The notes under the pieces: model-generated
Databases searched by the model: none
Told to the model about the DNA's origin: nothing
What the model saw: only the letters and a program-made list of their open reading frames with translations
NCBI GenBank assembly: GCA_900550415.1
Contig: URSO01000030.1
Location: 1 to 25,752 of the forward strand
DNA: 25,752 bases
Origin: an uncultured Collinsella sp.
GTDB lineage: Bacteria > Actinomycetota > Coriobacteriia > Coriobacteriales > Coriobacteriaceae
Direction: 5' to 3'
Program-made: the position numbers and the translations under genes
Shown: in pieces, positions 1 through 6,907 of the stretch
Layout: the number at the start of each line of letters is the position of its first letter
Numbering within the stretch: the first letter of the stretch is position 1

Positions 1-27
1 GCGAGAATGTTTGAGCATGGAATGATA

Positions 28-44
28 TATGGGCGGCTCCCGCC
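28..44 (-). terminator. Weak hairpin downstream of the glycosyltransferase gene
   Basis: Read leftward, GGCGG-gag-CCGCC forms a 5-bp stem with a 3-base loop about 18 bases after the glycosyltransferase stop codon. It is followed by an A/T-rich run (CATATATCATT) rather than a clean T-tract. It could be a weak terminator. The window edge prevents seeing what lies beyond, and the rest of bases 1-61 shows nothing recognisable. Confidence 0.25.
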
Positions 45-61
45 GAGCAGCGGACTATCGC

Positions 62-1363
62 CTAGCGGATATGCGCGGGTTTTCCGCCCCAGTAGAAGCG
101 GCAAAAGGCTCTTTTGCGCTTTTGGGGTTTGCCTGCAAGCTCCATGGTTGCGATGGCGATGTCTTCGGCTGCGTGGGGGCGGCGTAGTACTTCGCCGTTG
201 ATGAGCAGTGCCTTGAGCGACTCAGGATGATTGTGGAGATGACGCAACGTCACGATGAGCTCTCGTGCGGTGGTGACATGCATGCTGGCGCCCATGCCGG
301 TGAGCATCGTGGTGTTGGCCTTTTCCTGGCCATAGGACTTGCCCAGCAGGATCATCGGCAGATGCGCGCACAGGCACTCGGTGACGGTGAGTCCGCCCGA
401 TTTGAGAATTGCCAGGTCGCAGCCGTGCATGAGGGCCGCCATGTCGTCCACGTAGTCCAGAACCGTGACGTTTTCGAGCTTCATGGCGTCGAAGAGCGTC
501 TTGAGGCGGTCGGCGTATTCCTCATCCTTGCCCGGCAAAAAGACAAAATGCATGTCCTCAAAGCTGCGTAGGAAGGGGAGGGTCTGGTCCATCGCCGCGC
601 GAAAGCGGACGTACGGTTGAGGTAAACTGGCGCCGGCCATAACCAGCACGACGGTCTTGTCGGTGGGGAGGTTGAACTTGGCTAGCTCTTCCTCGCGATC
701 GTAATCCGTGTCGAATCCGGCGCGAATAGGAATGCCGGTAATGCGAATCTTTGCCTCGGGCACCTTGCGCGGACGCAGCGTTTCGGACATAAATTCGTTG
801 GCAACACAGAATAGATCGGTGTCCTTGTGGGGCCACCAGCCCTCGACTTCGTAGTCGGTCGGTACGCAGATGACCGGATAATCGATACCCGAAATTACGC
901 GGGCACCCACGGCAACATTGGCTGCTGTGATGTGCGTTGCGACCACGGCTAAGGGCCTGCGGCTACGAATATATTCGTTGAAGGCGGGGAACATAATTCG
1001 AGACCATGCCGTGCCGCCACCCCAGAGAAGATGTCCCGTAAGTGTATATCTCCAGGTCAGGTCGTAAATGGGGCGCGTGGCTCCCGTAAAAGAAGCCGCG
1101 GTCTTATTACCGTCGAATTTAATACGTCCAAAATCAAGGATATCGAGCACTTCAATCTCAACATCCTCGGGGATGCCATTGGTGCCGCGGATGAGGTCGA
1201 AGGCCTGCGCAATCGCATTTGCGGCGGCCTTATGGCCTGAGCCGACCGAGGCGTGCACGATGGTCACGAGAGGTTTTTGCTGAGCCAAGAGCGCTGTTTG
1301 CTCCGATTGGGGAGTGCTGTGCGTGGGCAGGGGAGCGTCGTCGCTCGTCTGCGTTTGATCCAT
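62..1363 (-). CDS. MGDG synthase / UgtP-type diacylglycerol glycosyltransferase
   Basis: This is a GT-B glycosyltransferase of the MGDG-synthase/UgtP family (related to MurG), 433 aa. Family members transfer a sugar from a nucleotide sugar to diacylglycerol at the cytoplasmic face of the membrane, making glycolipid or the anchor of lipoteichoic acid. The family N-terminal glycine-rich motif HASVGSGHKAAANAI lies at about residues 37-51. A C-terminal Rossmann half follows, with VLVMAGAS, a LKSGGLTVTE donor-site motif, and a basic tail. I chose the ATG at 1363 over the upstream ATG at 1402 because AAGGGGAG lies 8 bases before it, and because a -10-like TACAAT at 1401-1406 would make the upstream codon untranscribed. 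It is divergent from trxB. The exact sugar and acceptor cannot be read from sequence; other processive glycosyltransferases of the family are alternatives. Confidence 0.85.
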   Translation of the reverse strand: MDQTQTSDDAPLPTHSTPQSEQTALLAQQKPLVTIVHASVGSGHKAAANAIAQAFDLIRGTNGIPEDVEIEVLDILDFGRIKFDGNKTAASFTGATRPIYDLTWRYTLTGHLLWGGGTAWSRIMFPAFNEYIRSRRPLAVVATHITAANVAVGARVISGIDYPVICVPTDYEVEGWWPHKDTDLFCVANEFMSETLRPRKVPEAKIRITGIPIRAGFDTDYDREEELAKFNLPTDKTVVLVMAGASLPQPYVRFRAAMDQTLPFLRSFEDMHFVFLPGKDEEYADRLKTLFDAMKLENVTVLDYVDDMAALMHGCDLAILKSGGLTVTECLCAHLPMILLGKSYGQEKANTTMLTGMGASMHVTTARELIVTLRHLHNHPESLKALLINGEVLRRPHAAEDIAIATMELAGKPQKRKRAFCRFYWGGKPAHIR

Positions 1364-1400
1364 CGATAACTCCCCTTCGACGTTGTAACACGGATTTATC

Positions 1401-1406
1401 ATTGTA
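1401..1406 (-). promoter_or_regulatory. Candidate -10 box for the glycosyltransferase gene
   Basis: TACAAT on the minus strand matches 5 of 6 bases of the sigma-70/SigA -10 consensus and lies 37 bases before the preferred start codon at 1363. No good -35 is visible at 16-18 bp; the best is TGAACA at 14 bp. For trxB, reading the other way in the same 118-base divergent region, I see no convincing promoter. Confidence 0.3.
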
Positions 1407-1481
1407 GTGCATGAGTGTCATGTTCACGTAAATTTGGGTATGAGCGCAAAGAACGTCAATGTTTCGACGAGAGGATGTTCC

Positions 1482-2417
1482 ATGACTACCGATCAGCCGA
1501 TCGATGTTGCGATTATCGGTGGCGGCCCCGCGGGCTATGCTGCCGCTATTTACGCTGCGCGTGCCAACCTGACGACGACCGTGATTGAGCAGGGCATGTC
1601 GGGAGGGCAGATCGCCACAACCAATGAGATCGAGAACTATCCGGGCATTCCGCTCTTGAGTGGCGCCGAACTCGGCGAGCGTTTTCAGCAGCATGCAGAG
1701 GGCCTGGGAGCACAGGTTGCATGGAGCATGGTTACGGGTATCGATTACGATGCCGATGCAGCGCTGTTTACGGTGCATCACGATACGGGCGATACGCTGG
1801 CCTCGAGTGTTATCGCTTGCATGGGTGCCACGCCGCGACCGGCAGGTTTCGCTGGCGAGGATACGTATCGCGGTCGTGGCGTCTCATATTGCGCAACATG
1901 TGACGGCATGTTCTTCCGCGGCAAACAGGTCTTTGTAATTGGTGGTGGCAATTCGGCATGCGAAGAAGCTCTGTTCCTGTCAGACATTGCCAACAGCGTG
2001 ACCATCGTGCTGCGCCGCGACCAGTTTCGTGCGCCTGATGGTGTTGTTCAGAGAGTACTCGAAAAGGACAATATTACAGTTAGGTACCAAACAAGTATTG
2101 TGGAGCTCTCGGGCGAAGCCATGCCAACGATGATCACCTTTAAGGACAATGCATCCGGTAAGACTCATACCGAGTCATTTGAACCTGGCTCGTTTGGCAT
2201 CTTTGTCTTTACGGGGATGCAGCCACATACCGAGCTTATTGAGCATCTAGTCGATCTGGCTCCTGACGGCGGCATTGTCACCGACGATTCGATGGCCACC
2301 CGTACGCCCGGCTTATTCGCAGCCGGCGATATCCGTTCCAAGCGTTTACGCCAGGTTGTGACCGCCGTTTCTGACGGAGCCATAGCAGCAACGAGCGCAT
2401 ACGCGTTTCTCCGTTGA
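1482..2417 (+). CDS. trxB: Thioredoxin reductase (NADPH, FAD flavoprotein)
   Basis: A 311-aa low-molecular-weight thioredoxin reductase, which moves electrons from NADPH through FAD and a redox-active disulfide to thioredoxin in the cytosol. The FAD-binding GGGPAG sits at residues 13-18, the active-site Cys-Ala-Thr-Cys-Asp at 137-141, the NADPH-binding VIGGGNSACEEA follows, and the second FAD motif (PGLFAAGDI) is near the C terminus. The NADPH-specificity segment reads LRRDQFRA where many family members have HRRD. The ATG at 1482 is preceded by GAGGA with a 6-base spacer. An in-frame ATG at 1407 would add 25 residues but has no ribosome binding site and lengthens the protein beyond the family norm. 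No thioredoxin gene is adjacent. The gene appears monocistronic because a strong hairpin follows it. Confidence 0.95.
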   Translation: MTTDQPIDVAIIGGGPAGYAAAIYAARANLTTTVIEQGMSGGQIATTNEIENYPGIPLLSGAELGERFQQHAEGLGAQVAWSMVTGIDYDADAALFTVHHDTGDTLASSVIACMGATPRPAGFAGEDTYRGRGVSYCATCDGMFFRGKQVFVIGGGNSACEEALFLSDIANSVTIVLRRDQFRAPDGVVQRVLEKDNITVRYQTSIVELSGEAMPTMITFKDNASGKTHTESFEPGSFGIFVFTGMQPHTELIEHLVDLAPDGGIVTDDSMATRTPGLFAAGDIRSKRLRQVVTAVSDGAIAATSAYAFLR

Positions 2418-2464
2418 TAAGTACGATAATATATCTTATGTAAAGTTGTTATCAATTTACTAAA

Positions 2465-2505
2465 TGGCGGGACAGATGCATCAGTGCACTGTCCCGCCAA
2501 TTTTC
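2465..2505 (+). terminator. Rho-independent terminator of trxB
   Basis: An 11-bp perfect stem, TGGCGGGACAG (2465-2475) pairing with CTGTCCCGCCA (2489-2499), is followed by AATTTTCTT. It lies 48 bases after the trxB stop and separates trxB from the DUF1836 gene. Confidence 0.85.
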
Positions 2506-2544
2506 TTGGCGGCTATGTGGTATGCAAAACTGGGAAATCTAGAA

Positions 2545-2550
2545 TACAAT
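2545..2550 (+). promoter_or_regulatory. Candidate -10 box for the DUF1836 gene
   Basis: TACAAT matches 5 of 6 bases of the -10 consensus, 24 bases before the start codon and just after the trxB terminator. No recognisable -35 lies at the usual distance. It supports starting the protein at 2575 rather than further upstream. Confidence 0.35.
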
Positions 2551-2574
2551 ATTGAAAAGGAACGGAGGACCTTT

Positions 2575-3186
2575 ATGAACCACGTTAACCACGTTATTCC
2601 GATGTCCGATTCGTCTGTCAGCATTAAGCCTGAGGATATTCAGCCCACGGTGCTGCCCGATGCATTTATTCAGTCCGATATCGTGCGCAAACTCAATACG
2701 TTGAGTCTGCCGCGCTATGAGCAGTTGCCCAATGTGACGCTCTACCGCGACCAGGTTATTGAGTATGTTGCGCTGTGGATGGATCCGCTGTCCATTTGCG
2801 TTGAGCAGCCTGTCATTACGCCATCGATGATTAATAACTATGTGAAGGTCGGCCTGGTGCCCGCTCCGGTCAAAAAGCAATATGGCCGCGAGCAGATTGC
2901 CTGCCTGATCGCTATCTGCATTTTTAAGCAGGTGCTACCTATTGCTGCGGTGCAGGCACTCTTTAACATTCAGCGTTTGAGCTACGATGCCCCGACGGCC
3001 TTCAATTATGTGGTCGATCAGCTCGAGGCGTCGATTCGTTCGGCGTTTTCCGTCGAGCAGACACCGGTTCCCGATACCGCGCATCAGGTAACGCGTGAGT
3101 CGCTGCTTGTGCGCAGTGCGGTATCGTCCTTCGTTTCGAAGGCGTACCTGATGAGCTATCTCAAGTTCAACGGGTTTAATAGCTAG
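2575..3186 (+). CDS. DUF1836 family helix-turn-helix protein
   Basis: A 203-aa protein of the DUF1836 family, thought to be MerR-like DNA-binding regulators; no target is known to me. The diagnostic block is in the middle of the protein: LPRYEQLPNVTLYRDQVIEY, then an ITPSMINNYVKVGLVP segment resembling a helix-turn-helix wing, then an ICIFKQVLPI helix. The first 35 or so residues are a variable leader. The start at 2575 has GGAGGA five bases upstream; a longer reading from 2464 would begin inside the trxB terminator. It stands alone between two terminators, so context says little. It might control nearby trxB or the convergent degV, but this is only proximity. Confidence 0.85.
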   Translation: MNHVNHVIPMSDSSVSIKPEDIQPTVLPDAFIQSDIVRKLNTLSLPRYEQLPNVTLYRDQVIEYVALWMDPLSICVEQPVITPSMINNYVKVGLVPAPVKKQYGREQIACLIAICIFKQVLPIAAVQALFNIQRLSYDAPTAFNYVVDQLEASIRSAFSVEQTPVPDTAHQVTRESLLVRSAVSSFVSKAYLMSYLKFNGFNS

Positions 3187-3200
3187 CCGTCGTATAAAAC

Positions 3201-3236
3201 GGGCGGGATAAAGAGCGCTGGCCCCTTATCCCGCCC
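3201..3236. terminator. Bidirectional terminator between DUF1836 and degV genes
   Basis: A perfect 11-bp stem, GGGCGGGATAA (3201-3211) with TTATCCCGCCC (3226-3236), lies between two convergent genes. On the minus strand it is followed by GTTTTATAC, so it is the better terminator for the degV side. On the plus strand the following sequence (ATGAGTTTGTCTT) is less T-rich. Confidence 0.75.
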
Positions 3237-3257
3237 ATGAGTTTGTCTTGATGGACA

Positions 3258-4124
3258 TTATCGGCCCGAAGCCACGCCCATGCCGTAGCCGATAATGAGG
3301 CCGTGCATCTCGGCATAGTATGAATCTAGCCCGTTACAGGGCATGATGGTGGTCTTGGAGCCGGGCCAGTGTTCCGCAATGCGGCTGGCAAGTGCCTGGG
3401 CGCCCGCCTCATTCTCGACATGGTCGATAACGACCTCGCCACCAGTAAAGCCTTCGGCCTCCATGGTATCGATAATCTTGCCAAACATCTTCTTTTCGCC
3501 ACGGGTGTGTCCGACGAGTTCGATTTTACCGGCCTCACTCGCCGTGCCCAAAATGCGAATATTGAGCTTGTTGGCAATGACGCCGGCTGCCTTAGGGATA
3601 CGTCCGGCCTTGGCGAGGTTTTCGTAATTGCACAAGCTGAAGAGGATTTTGCTGTTCTGCTCAAGGCTATCGAAGTATGCGCAAGCATCCTCGAATGAGA
3701 CATCCGGATTGCTTGCGAGATAACGGTCGAACAGCAGGAAGATCAGGTCCATTTTGCCGCCAGCTGCGCGTGAATTGACAAGATGAATATTGCGGTCCGG
3801 TTCCTCGGCAAGAACCATATCGCGAGCCGTGGCTGCCGCGTTGTAGCTGCCCGACACGCCTTCAGAGATCGGCATGCAGATGGTCTTGTCTGCCAATTTG
3901 AAGAGCTCGACCCACTCCCCTACGCTGGGACAAGCGCTCGAAGAAGCGCTCGTCTCCGCCTGAACAGCGCAGTTGAGCTCATGAACGTCGAGCGAAAGAT
4001 CATCGACGAATTCACGCTCCCCCACTCGAATTTTGAGGGGCGCAAATGCAAAGGTGGTATGGGGTGCGGTCGGTTGCCAATCGCGGAGGTTGCAGCTTGA
4101 ATCTGAGATAAGTGCCCAGCTCAT
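3258..4124 (-). CDS. DegV family fatty-acid-binding protein
   Basis: A 288-aa DegV/FakB-fold protein. Members bind a fatty acid; FakB proteins present it to the kinase FakA for entry into phospholipid synthesis, but many DegV paralogues have no proven role. The N-terminal ISDSSCNL (about residues 6-13) and the PISEGVSGSYNAA segment are the conserved ligand-binding signatures. The start at 4124 has AGAAAGGA six bases upstream. It is downstream of the NlpC/P60 gene but separated from it by a terminator, so it is probably transcribed alone from a -10 box near 4154-4159. No fakA-like kinase gene is in the window. Whether it feeds the acyltransferases encoded further right is speculation. Confidence 0.88.
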   Translation of the reverse strand: MSWALISDSSCNLRDWQPTAPHTTFAFAPLKIRVGEREFVDDLSLDVHELNCAVQAETSASSSACPSVGEWVELFKLADKTICMPISEGVSGSYNAAATARDMVLAEEPDRNIHLVNSRAAGGKMDLIFLLFDRYLASNPDVSFEDACAYFDSLEQNSKILFSLCNYENLAKAGRIPKAAGVIANKLNIRILGTASEAGKIELVGHTRGEKKMFGKIIDTMEAEGFTGGEVVIDHVENEAGAQALASRIAEHWPGSKTTIMPCNGLDSYYAEMHGLIIGYGMGVASGR

Positions 4125-4153
4125 AGAGGGTCCTTTCTAATTGCTCCCATATA

Positions 4154-4159
4154 ATTATA
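4154..4159 (-). promoter_or_regulatory. Candidate -10 box for degV-family gene
   Basis: TATAAT on the minus strand is a perfect -10 consensus, 29 bases before the degV start codon. The -35 position (about 4177-4182, GCCCAA) is poor and touches the arm of the 14-bp inverted repeat at 4180-4214, so the promoter may need an activator. Confidence 0.5.
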
Positions 4160-4179
4160 GCCTTCTTGCTAACCGATTG

Positions 4180-4214
4180 GGCCGCTATCTAGTATTCAAA
4201 ACTAGATAGCGGCC
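4180..4214. repeat. Perfect 14-bp inverted repeat upstream of degV
   Basis: GGCCGCTATCTAGT (4180-4193) and ACTAGATAGCGGCC (4201-4214) are exact reverse complements around a 7-base spacer. Neither side has a T-tract, so it is a poor terminator by itself. It sits at the expected -35 region of the degV promoter and just past the NlpC/P60 terminator, so an operator or an RNA hairpin are both possible. Confidence 0.75.
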
Positions 4215-4226
4215 TGCACTAAAGGC

Positions 4227-4265
4227 AAAAGAATGGACCCCATGACTCAAAGCCACGAGGTCCAT
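4227..4265 (-). terminator. Terminator of the apt-NlpC/P60 transcript
   Basis: Read leftward, ATGGACC (4259-4265) pairs with GGTCCAT (4233-4239) around a 19-base loop that can pair further. The stem is followed by TCTTTTG. It begins 24 bases beyond the NlpC/P60 stop codon. Confidence 0.6.
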
Positions 4266-4288
4266 ATCCGTTTGCTTTATCTGAATAC

Positions 4289-5422
4289 TTAGTAGCGTAC
4301 GAAGATATAGTTGTTGTTCATGCCGGCGGCAACGGAGCTGATGATAACACCCGTGTTGTAGTCGGAAGCATGAATCATCTGACCGCCACCGATGTAAATG
4401 CCGGTGTGGTACGAGTTGACCACAACGTCACCGGGCTGCGGATCGGACACACGCGTCCAGCCCATAAAGGTGCCCGTGGTGCCCAGGCGACAATAGCGAC
4501 CAGTGAGGCAGTAGCTAACAAAACCAGAGCAGTCGAAGCTGTTCGGGCCAATTCCGCCCCAGGAATAAGCACAACCAAGCTTACTGTATGCACGCGAGAC
4601 AACAGAACCGCCATCGACGGACTGGCTCGGAACGGAAGGCGCCGGAGCCGGAGCCGGAGCGGGCGTCGGGGGCTGCGGCGTCGGAGCAGGTGCCGGCGTA
4701 GGAGCCGGAGTGTTGCCGCCCTGGTTGCTGTTATTGCTGGTCTGGCCACCGTTGTTGGTGTTTTCGGTCGTACCGGCAGTCTCGTTGCTCACCGTGGCCT
4801 TGTCGGCGGTACTGGCGTTGATGCCGGCCTGCAGCGCGGCGTTGGCCTCGGCCTCGGCGGCAAGCTCAGCCTGCAGCTGAGAATCCAGAGAGTTTACGAC
4901 GTTCTGGGCTTCAGCCTGCTGGGCGTTAAGCTCGTCGACCTTCTTTTGCGTGGTGGCGACGTTCTTCTCCTGCTCGGCCTGCTTATCGGTGAGCTGCTGC
5001 TTAAGCTCCTTAACCTCTTGAATGGTCTGAGCCTGCTTATCGGAAACTTTGCCGTAGTAGAACAGACGGTTGAGCATATCGCTCAGGTCATCGACGCCGG
5101 TCAGAACCTGAAGCAGGCTCAGACCGCCGGTTTTGTACTCGCCGGCGACATAGGTCGAGAGCTTGGCCTGACCATCGGCGATCTCCTGCTGCTTTTGAGT
5201 GATCTCGCCAGCAGTCTGGTCGAGCGCCTGCGTCTGCGTGGCGAGCTCATCGTAAATCTGCTGGGTTTGGGTACCGATCTGCTCGAGCTTCGTACGAGCA
5301 GCGGCAAGGTCGGATGCGGTATCGGCGTAGGCAGGAGCCGCGAGGCCCAAGCCCAAAACACAAGCGAGGGTTGCCGTAGCAGCGCAGCGTGCCATGTTTT
5401 TGTGCGTGTTTGCTGTGCGCAT
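4289..5422 (-). CDS. Secreted NlpC/P60 peptidoglycan endopeptidase with coiled coil
   Basis: A 377-aa exported cell-wall hydrolase. NlpC/P60 enzymes usually cut the gamma-D-Glu to diamino-acid bond in peptide stems. A Sec signal peptide covers about residues 1-33 (hydrophobic core CVLGLGLAAPAYA with an AYA cleavage-type end). A long Gln/Glu/Ala-rich coiled-coil region spans about 35-195, then an Asn/Gly and Pro-Ala repeat linker about 215-265. The catalytic domain is at the C terminus with Cys298 in FDCSGF, His339 in the SYHTGIY block, and His351 as probable third residue. The architecture matches RipA/CwlO/PcsB-type division hydrolases, where the coiled coil controls activity, often through FtsEX; no ftsEX is visible here. 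The start at 5422 follows GGAAAGGAAG. It lies 32 bases after apt, probably co-transcribed with it. Confidence 0.92.
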   Translation of the reverse strand: MRTANTHKNMARCAATATLACVLGLGLAAPAYADTASDLAAARTKLEQIGTQTQQIYDELATQTQALDQTAGEITQKQQEIADGQAKLSTYVAGEYKTGGLSLLQVLTGVDDLSDMLNRLFYYGKVSDKQAQTIQEVKELKQQLTDKQAEQEKNVATTQKKVDELNAQQAEAQNVVNSLDSQLQAELAAEAEANAALQAGINASTADKATVSNETAGTTENTNNGGQTSNNSNQGGNTPAPTPAPAPTPQPPTPAPAPAPAPSVPSQSVDGGSVVSRAYSKLGCAYSWGGIGPNSFDCSGFVSYCLTGRYCRLGTTGTFMGWTRVSDPQPGDVVVNSYHTGIYIGGGQMIHASDYNTGVIISSVAAGMNNNYIFVRY

Positions 5423-5454
5423 GTAGCTTCCTTTCCAGTAACTAAGGGTAACGG

Positions 5455-5985
5455 CTAGTTCACCGTCACCAGGCTAAAGAGCTCCACATCGTCATCAGAC
5501 GGCGTGAGCTTCTCGCGCGGGTTGAGAAACGCAAGCTCAAGGATACAACCGTAACCGACAAGCTTTGCGCCCATATCTCGCACCAGTTTACCTGTTGCCT
5601 CGACGGTTCCGCCCGTCGCGACCAAGTCGTCCAGAATCAACACGGTATCTTTAGAGCTGATAGCGTCGGCATGGATCTCAATGGAATCCGTTCCGTATTC
5701 GAGCTCATAGCTCTGGCTCACGGTCTCGCGCGGTAGCTTGCCCGGTTTACGTGCGGGAACAAAGCCGGCGCCAAGGGCTACAGCCACCGGTACGCCAACC
5801 ATAAAGCCACGGGCCTCGGGGCCAACGACCTTAGTAATGCCCATGTCGGCAAAATGCTCGGCCAGCGCATCCACCATGGCCTTCAGTGCCTCGGGATTGC
5901 CAAAGAGCGGCGTGATGTCTTTAAAGATGACTCCGGGCTCGGGATAGTCGGGGATGTCGACGATTTGAGATTCGAAGTCGTACAT
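5455..5985 (-). CDS. apt: Adenine phosphoribosyltransferase
   Basis: A 176-aa purine-salvage enzyme that converts adenine plus PRPP to AMP and pyrophosphate in the cytosol. The N-terminal DIPDYPEPGVIFKDITPL is the classic bacterial Apt signature. The PRPP-binding loop VLILDDLVATGGT lies at about residues 115-127. The ATG at 5985 has AAAGGT six bases upstream; a TTG at 6000 would add five residues but lacks a ribosome binding site. The length matches the family. It sits 40 bases downstream of the MerR gene and 32 bases upstream of the NlpC/P60 gene, with no terminator in between, so it is likely read from the pgsA-FHA-MerR transcript. Confidence 0.95.
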   Translation of the reverse strand: MYDFESQIVDIPDYPEPGVIFKDITPLFGNPEALKAMVDALAEHFADMGITKVVGPEARGFMVGVPVAVALGAGFVPARKPGKLPRETVSQSYELEYGTDSIEIHADAISSKDTVLILDDLVATGGTVEATGKLVRDMGAKLVGYGCILELAFLNPREKLTPSDDDVELFSLVTVN

Positions 5986-6025
5986 TGCATGACCTTTCAA
6001 TGGGTTGCCGGATAAGCGGTAGCTG

Positions 6026-6904
6026 TTATTTGCCCGCGGTGACAGTGTCGGATTGCGAGGGGGCGACGACCTTGAGCGGCTTTACGAGAGAATCCTCGTG
6101 TGAAGCCGGCGCGGCAGCTTCTTCGTTTTTGGCCTTGGTGGACTCGGAGCGAGCGATTTCCTCATCGAGTGCATCGATGTCGGCATCCTCGACCACGGCG
6201 TTGAGCGACTCAAAAACGCGGTTCTTGAGCAACGCGGTGTGCACGCCTTCCGTCAGGTCGTGAAGCTTCTTAAACGCACGCTCGAGCTTGGCGTCGCGCT
6301 CGTCATCGGAGGTATCCATGCCGAGCATGCTTACGAGCACTTGCTCAAACATCGAGGATTCGCGGTTGGCGGAAGACACGTACTGACGCAGGTTGCGCGG
6401 CTCGATATGGAAGCGTGACAGCTCGGAGCAGTAGCGGATGATCGGAAAATCGCGACCATCGACGAGCTCACGGTTCTGCGGACTCTTGATGATGCGAATG
6501 AGGTCGTTCTCGGCGAGCGAGCGGATAAACGAGATCTCGACGCCCAGCATATCGGGAATGGTCTCGATGGGATGCAGCTTTTGTTTGGTCTCCTTGGGTT
6601 CTGTCTTAAGCGGAACATCGGACAGCAAGCCCACCTCGTAGGCGAGCGTTGACAGGTCCGTGGCGTTTTCCAAGCGCTGCTTAATCACGTTGAGCGGCAT
6701 ATAGCGGGTCTTCTGCAGGTGCAGGATGACCTCCAAGCGGTCAACGTCCTCCTTGGAGTACTGACGGTATCCCTTAGGCGTACGATGAGGGGTAATGAGC
6801 CCCTCATCTTCTAGAAATCTAATTTTTGAGTTCGAAAGATCGGGGTATGCGCCTCGAAGTAGGTTGACGACTTGGCCGATACTCAGATAGTTGCGTTCGG
6901 CCAT
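6026..6904 (-). CDS. FtsR-like MerR family transcriptional regulator
   Basis: A 292-aa MerR-family regulator. The N-terminal winged helix-turn-helix covers about residues 5-75, with the typical LSIGQVVNLL start, a recognition segment (KIRFLEDEGLITPHRTPKGY) and YRQYSKEDVDRL. A second helical region and an acidic/alanine-rich C-terminal tail follow. Its closest arrangement is the actinobacterial MerR gene directly after garA/odhI (Rv1828 in Mycobacterium, FtsR in Corynebacterium, an activator of ftsZ). The start is only 3 bases after the FHA stop codon, so the two are translationally coupled. By synteny a role in cell-division control is plausible, which suits the downstream cell-wall hydrolase. 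This is inference; no binding site is identified here. Confidence 0.82.
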   Translation of the reverse strand: MAERNYLSIGQVVNLLRGAYPDLSNSKIRFLEDEGLITPHRTPKGYRQYSKEDVDRLEVILHLQKTRYMPLNVIKQRLENATDLSTLAYEVGLLSDVPLKTEPKETKQKLHPIETIPDMLGVEISFIRSLAENDLIRIIKSPQNRELVDGRDFPIIRYCSELSRFHIEPRNLRQYVSSANRESSMFEQVLVSMLGMDTSDDERDAKLERAFKKLHDLTEGVHTALLKNRVFESLNAVVEDADIDALDEEIARSESTKAKNEEAAAPASHEDSLVKPLKVVAPSQSDTVTAGK

Positions 6905-6907
6905 GCC

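Noticed and set aside
1364..1402. Upstream ATG at 1402 for the glycosyltransferase
   Set aside because: It has no ribosome binding site and lies inside the candidate -10 region, while the ATG at 1363 has a good AAGGGGAG.
4630..4720. Short tandem GGAGCC-like units that might be a repeat element
   Set aside because: They encode the Pro-Ala linker of the NlpC/P60 protein and are explained by coding low complexity.
4370..5458. A 362-codon plus-strand frame opposite the NlpC/P60 gene
   Set aside because: Its Arg/Ser and Leu/Gly low-complexity composition mirrors the coiled coil and Pro-Ala linker of the real gene on the other strand.
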